From the NCBI RefSeq assembly GCF_001592085.1, contig NZ_BCWD01000006.1:1-64000 (forward strand): a stretch of 64,000 nt of DNA. The letters run 5' to 3'. Below, piece after piece: positions 61,982 to 64,000 of the stretch (its first letter is position 1; each line of letters starts with the position of its first letter). The DNA comes from Levilactobacillus senmaizukei DSM 21775 = NBRC 103853 (lineage in GTDB: Bacteria > Bacillota > Bacilli > Lactobacillales > Lactobacillaceae). Both the position numbers and the translations under genes were made by a program. The notes beneath the pieces were generated by a model. It was not told the origin of the DNA. It was given only the letters and a program-made list of their open reading frames with translations, and searched no databases.

Positions 61982-62914
61982 ATGAAGTCGACGCAACAAC
62001 TGGAACGCCAACTGAAACGTCATTCCAAAGCCGCTCGTCTCGAAAGTTGGGGCCGTTTCATTAGCTTTTCGGCTTTGCTTCTGATTGTCGCCGTTGTGGT
62101 CGGAATCATCGGCTTTGTGGCCTCCAAGGGGATTGCCACCTTCGCCACAAATCACGTTAGCCTCTGGGATTTTTTAACGGAGAAGACGTGGAACCCCAAT
62201 ATTAAAGATGCTCACGGTAACCCCGAGGTTGGGGCTTTGCCGATGATTGTCGGGTCATTTTTGATTACGATTTTATCGGCCATCGTGGCCACACCCTTTG
62301 CAATTGGGACTGCCGTCTTCATGAATGAGATTTCCCCCAACCGTGGGGCGAAGATTCTTCAGCCAGTCACTGAATTGCTAGTGGGAATTCCATCGGTGGT
62401 GTATGGATTTATCGGGCTATCCGTCGTGGTTCCCGTGACACGCGCGGTCTTCGGTGGTAGTGGGTTCGGAATTCTCTCCGGAACCTGTGTCCTGTTTGTT
62501 ATGATTCTACCAACCGTGACGTCCATGAGTACCGATGCTTTAAAGGCGGTTCCGCGGTATTATCGGGAGGCCTCGTTGGCGCTGGGCGCCACTCAGTGGC
62601 AAACCATCTATAAGGTGGTTCTCCGAGCCGCGACGCCTGGTCTGATGACTGCCGTAGTCTTTGGAATGGCACGGGCATTCGGTGAGGCCCTGGCGGTTCA
62701 AATGGTCATTGGGAATGCGGCGCTCATGCCAAGTAGTTTGGTGGCACCAGCGTCGACACTGACCTCTGTGCTAACAACGGGGATTGGGAATACCGTCATG
62801 GGTTCATTACAAAATAATGCCCTGTGGTCGCTGGCCTTAGTCCTCTTGCTGATGTCCCTCGTGTTTAATTTAATTATTCGATTAATCGGTCGAAAGGGGC
62901 GGATGCAGGCATGA
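61982..62914 (+). CDS. pstC: Phosphate ABC transporter permease PstC
   Basis: A 310-residue permease with six hydrophobic spans. The ABC-permease EAA loop YYREASLALGATQWQTIYKV is visible, as is the PstC-specific SVVYGFIGLSVVVPVTR. AGGTGAGTAGGT precedes the ATG, three bases after pstS. It overlaps pstA by four bases. Confidence 0.95.
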   Translation: MKSTQQLERQLKRHSKAARLESWGRFISFSALLLIVAVVVGIIGFVASKGIATFATNHVSLWDFLTEKTWNPNIKDAHGNPEVGALPMIVGSFLITILSAIVATPFAIGTAVFMNEISPNRGAKILQPVTELLVGIPSVVYGFIGLSVVVPVTRAVFGGSGFGILSGTCVLFVMILPTVTSMSTDALKAVPRYYREASLALGATQWQTIYKVVLRAATPGLMTAVVFGMARAFGEALAVQMVIGNAALMPSSLVAPASTLTSVLTTGIGNTVMGSLQNNALWSLALVLLLMSLVFNLIIRLIGRKGRMQA

Positions 62915-63795
62915 ATTCGAAAACGCAAAATAAAATGGCTATTGGGGCGCTGTACGGGATTGCCGGTTTCGTTGTCCTGATTCTCTTAGCCCTATTGGGT
63001 TACATTCTGATCAGTGGGACGCCACAACTCAGTTGGCACTTTCTGACGGCTCCCGCCAAGGCCTTTCTCAAAGGCGGCGGGGTTGGGGTGCAACTGTTCA
63101 ATTCGTTTTACTTACTCTTTTTGGCCATGTTGATCTCCTTTCCCATTGCCTTGGGAGCCGCTATTTATCTGTATGAGTATGCCAAGAATAACTGGCTAAC
63201 CACGACTATTCGGACGGCCATTGAAATCTTAAGTTCATTGCCTTCCGTGGTGGTAGGGTTGTTCGGATTCCTCTTCTTTGTGGTGAAGCTCCGATTGGGC
63301 TTCTCGATCCTGTCGGGGGCCTTTGCCTTGACCTTCTTCAATCTTCCACTGCTGACCAGAAGCATCGAAGATTCCCTGCGAACAATTAGTGAGACGCAGC
63401 GAGAAGGGGGCTTAGCCTTAGGGCTTTCGCGGTGGGAAACGGTGACCAAGGTGATTCTTCCCGCCGCCGTCCCCAGTATTTTAACCGGGGTAATCTTGAG
63501 TGCGGGTCGGGTCTTTGGTGAAGCAGCGGCCTTGATTTATACGGCCGGCCAGAGTGCCCCTGCCTTAAACTTTATGGACTGGAATCCTTTCAACATTTCT
63601 AGCCCCTTGAATCCAATGCGGCCGGCCGAAACGCTGGCGGTACACATTTGGAAGATTAATTCGGAAGGCATTATGCCGGACGCGAAAGCCATCTCGTCGG
63701 GATCGTCGGCTGTCTTGGTCTTAGCCATCTTGATATTTAATTTTGCTGCTCGCTATTTGGGTAAACGTTTGTACAAGCGTTTAACGTCAGCGTAA
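62911..63795 (+). CDS. pstA: Phosphate ABC transporter permease PstA
   Basis: A 294-residue permease with six hydrophobic spans and the EAA loop TQREGGLALGLSRWETVTKV. The PstA-specific ILSSLPSVVVGLFGFLFFVV is present, and RVFGEAAALIYTAGQ follows. The start overlaps the pstC stop (ATGA). It is followed by pstB with AAGGAGG. Confidence 0.95.
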   Translation: MNSKTQNKMAIGALYGIAGFVVLILLALLGYILISGTPQLSWHFLTAPAKAFLKGGGVGVQLFNSFYLLFLAMLISFPIALGAAIYLYEYAKNNWLTTTIRTAIEILSSLPSVVVGLFGFLFFVVKLRLGFSILSGAFALTFFNLPLLTRSIEDSLRTISETQREGGLALGLSRWETVTKVILPAAVPSILTGVILSAGRVFGEAAALIYTAGQSAPALNFMDWNPFNISSPLNPMRPAETLAVHIWKINSEGIMPDAKAISSGSSAVLVLAILIFNFAARYLGKRLYKRLTSA

Positions 63796-63805
63796 GGAGG
63801 TCGCC

Positions 63806-64000
63806 ATGTTAACCAGTAATGATGTTCGCGATGATGAAGCGATGCAGGAACGCCACGTGACCCAGCTGACAGATGTGGGGGAAGACATTATCCTGTCGAC
63901 ACACGATTTGCATGTTTTCTATGGTCAACACGAGGCGTTGTTCGAAGGCGATCTGCAGTTTGCCAATCATAAGATTACGGCACTCATCGGGCCTTCTGGC
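63806..64000 (+). CDS. pstB: Phosphate ABC transporter ATPase PstB, 3' end outside window
   Basis: The first 65 codons of the phosphate ABC transporter ATPase. It begins MLTSNDVRDDEAMQERHVTQ, an extra N-terminal stretch of about 30 residues before the ABC core (STHDLHVFYGQHEALFEGDL), and the window ends within the Walker A motif (ALIGPSG). AAGGAGG lies six bases upstream of ATG 63806. More pst genes (a second pstB, phoU) are usual downstream in lactobacilli, but are not visible. Confidence 0.93.
   Translation, partial: MLTSNDVRDDEAMQERHVTQLTDVGEDIILSTHDLHVFYGQHEALFEGDLQFANHKITALIGPSG

Overview
The window is low-to-mid GC Firmicutes chromosome and most likely a member of the Lactobacillaceae, of the Levilactobacillus/Lactiplantibacillus kind. 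The evidence is gene order: radA-yacL-cysS-mrnC-rlmB-yacP-sigH-rpmG-secE-nusG-rplKA-rplJL, then dnaX-ybaB-recR-yaaL-tmk-darA-holB-yabA-rsmI. A KxYKxGKxW signal peptide with an LPQTNE sorting signal, Shine-Dalgarno-led TTG/GTG starts, and CIRCE, NrdR-like and PhoP-box-like operators agree with this. The species cannot be fixed from the sequence alone. Almost everything is core chromosome. I saw no tRNA or rRNA gene, insertion sequence, prophage or CRISPR array.

Layout. Positions 1-1640 hold a truncated aldo/keto reductase and rpiA with a small acetyltransferase gene. Positions 1.8-12.7 kb are the dut/radA/yacL/cysS cluster running into the ribosomal-protein operons, with an L10 leader and two L1-type leader sites. 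Positions 12.9-19.9 kb are an accessory envelope region: FMN reductase, an OmpR-type two-component system, a PAP2-family protein without its catalytic histidines, and mprF. Positions 19.9-27.8 kb carry a LOG-family hydrolase, a 3-hydroxyacyl-CoA dehydrogenase, a sortase-anchored leucine-rich-repeat protein and nrdHEF under a pair of NrdR-box-like sites. Positions 27.8-38.9 kb hold a methyltransferase, tadA, the SRP RNA, the DNA polymerase III/recombination cluster, an acyl-ACP thioesterase and the t6A genes tsaB-rimI-tsaD.

Positions 38.9-44.3 kb hold a short-chain dehydrogenase relic, an ABC-F protein, rex and groESL behind a CIRCE element. Positions 44.3-50.9 kb hold a hexapeptide acetyltransferase, a KimA-type potassium importer, lrgAB, tagO and a YigZ-family gene. 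Positions 50.9-57.4 kb hold comFA-comFC, hpf, secA and prfB, the last with a +1 programmed frameshift. The window ends with a MinJ-like membrane PDZ protein, a PhoPR-type two-component system and the pst phosphate transporter, whose promoter carries four 11-bp-phased PhoP-box-like repeats.

No single novel defence or mobile system stands out. The best leads are the degenerate PAP2 protein beside the two-component system and mprF, an 18-bp perfect palindrome next to a cre-like site upstream of lrgAB, the MinJ-like protein where ftsEX might be expected, the PhoP and NrdR operator arrays, and the short-chain dehydrogenase relic.
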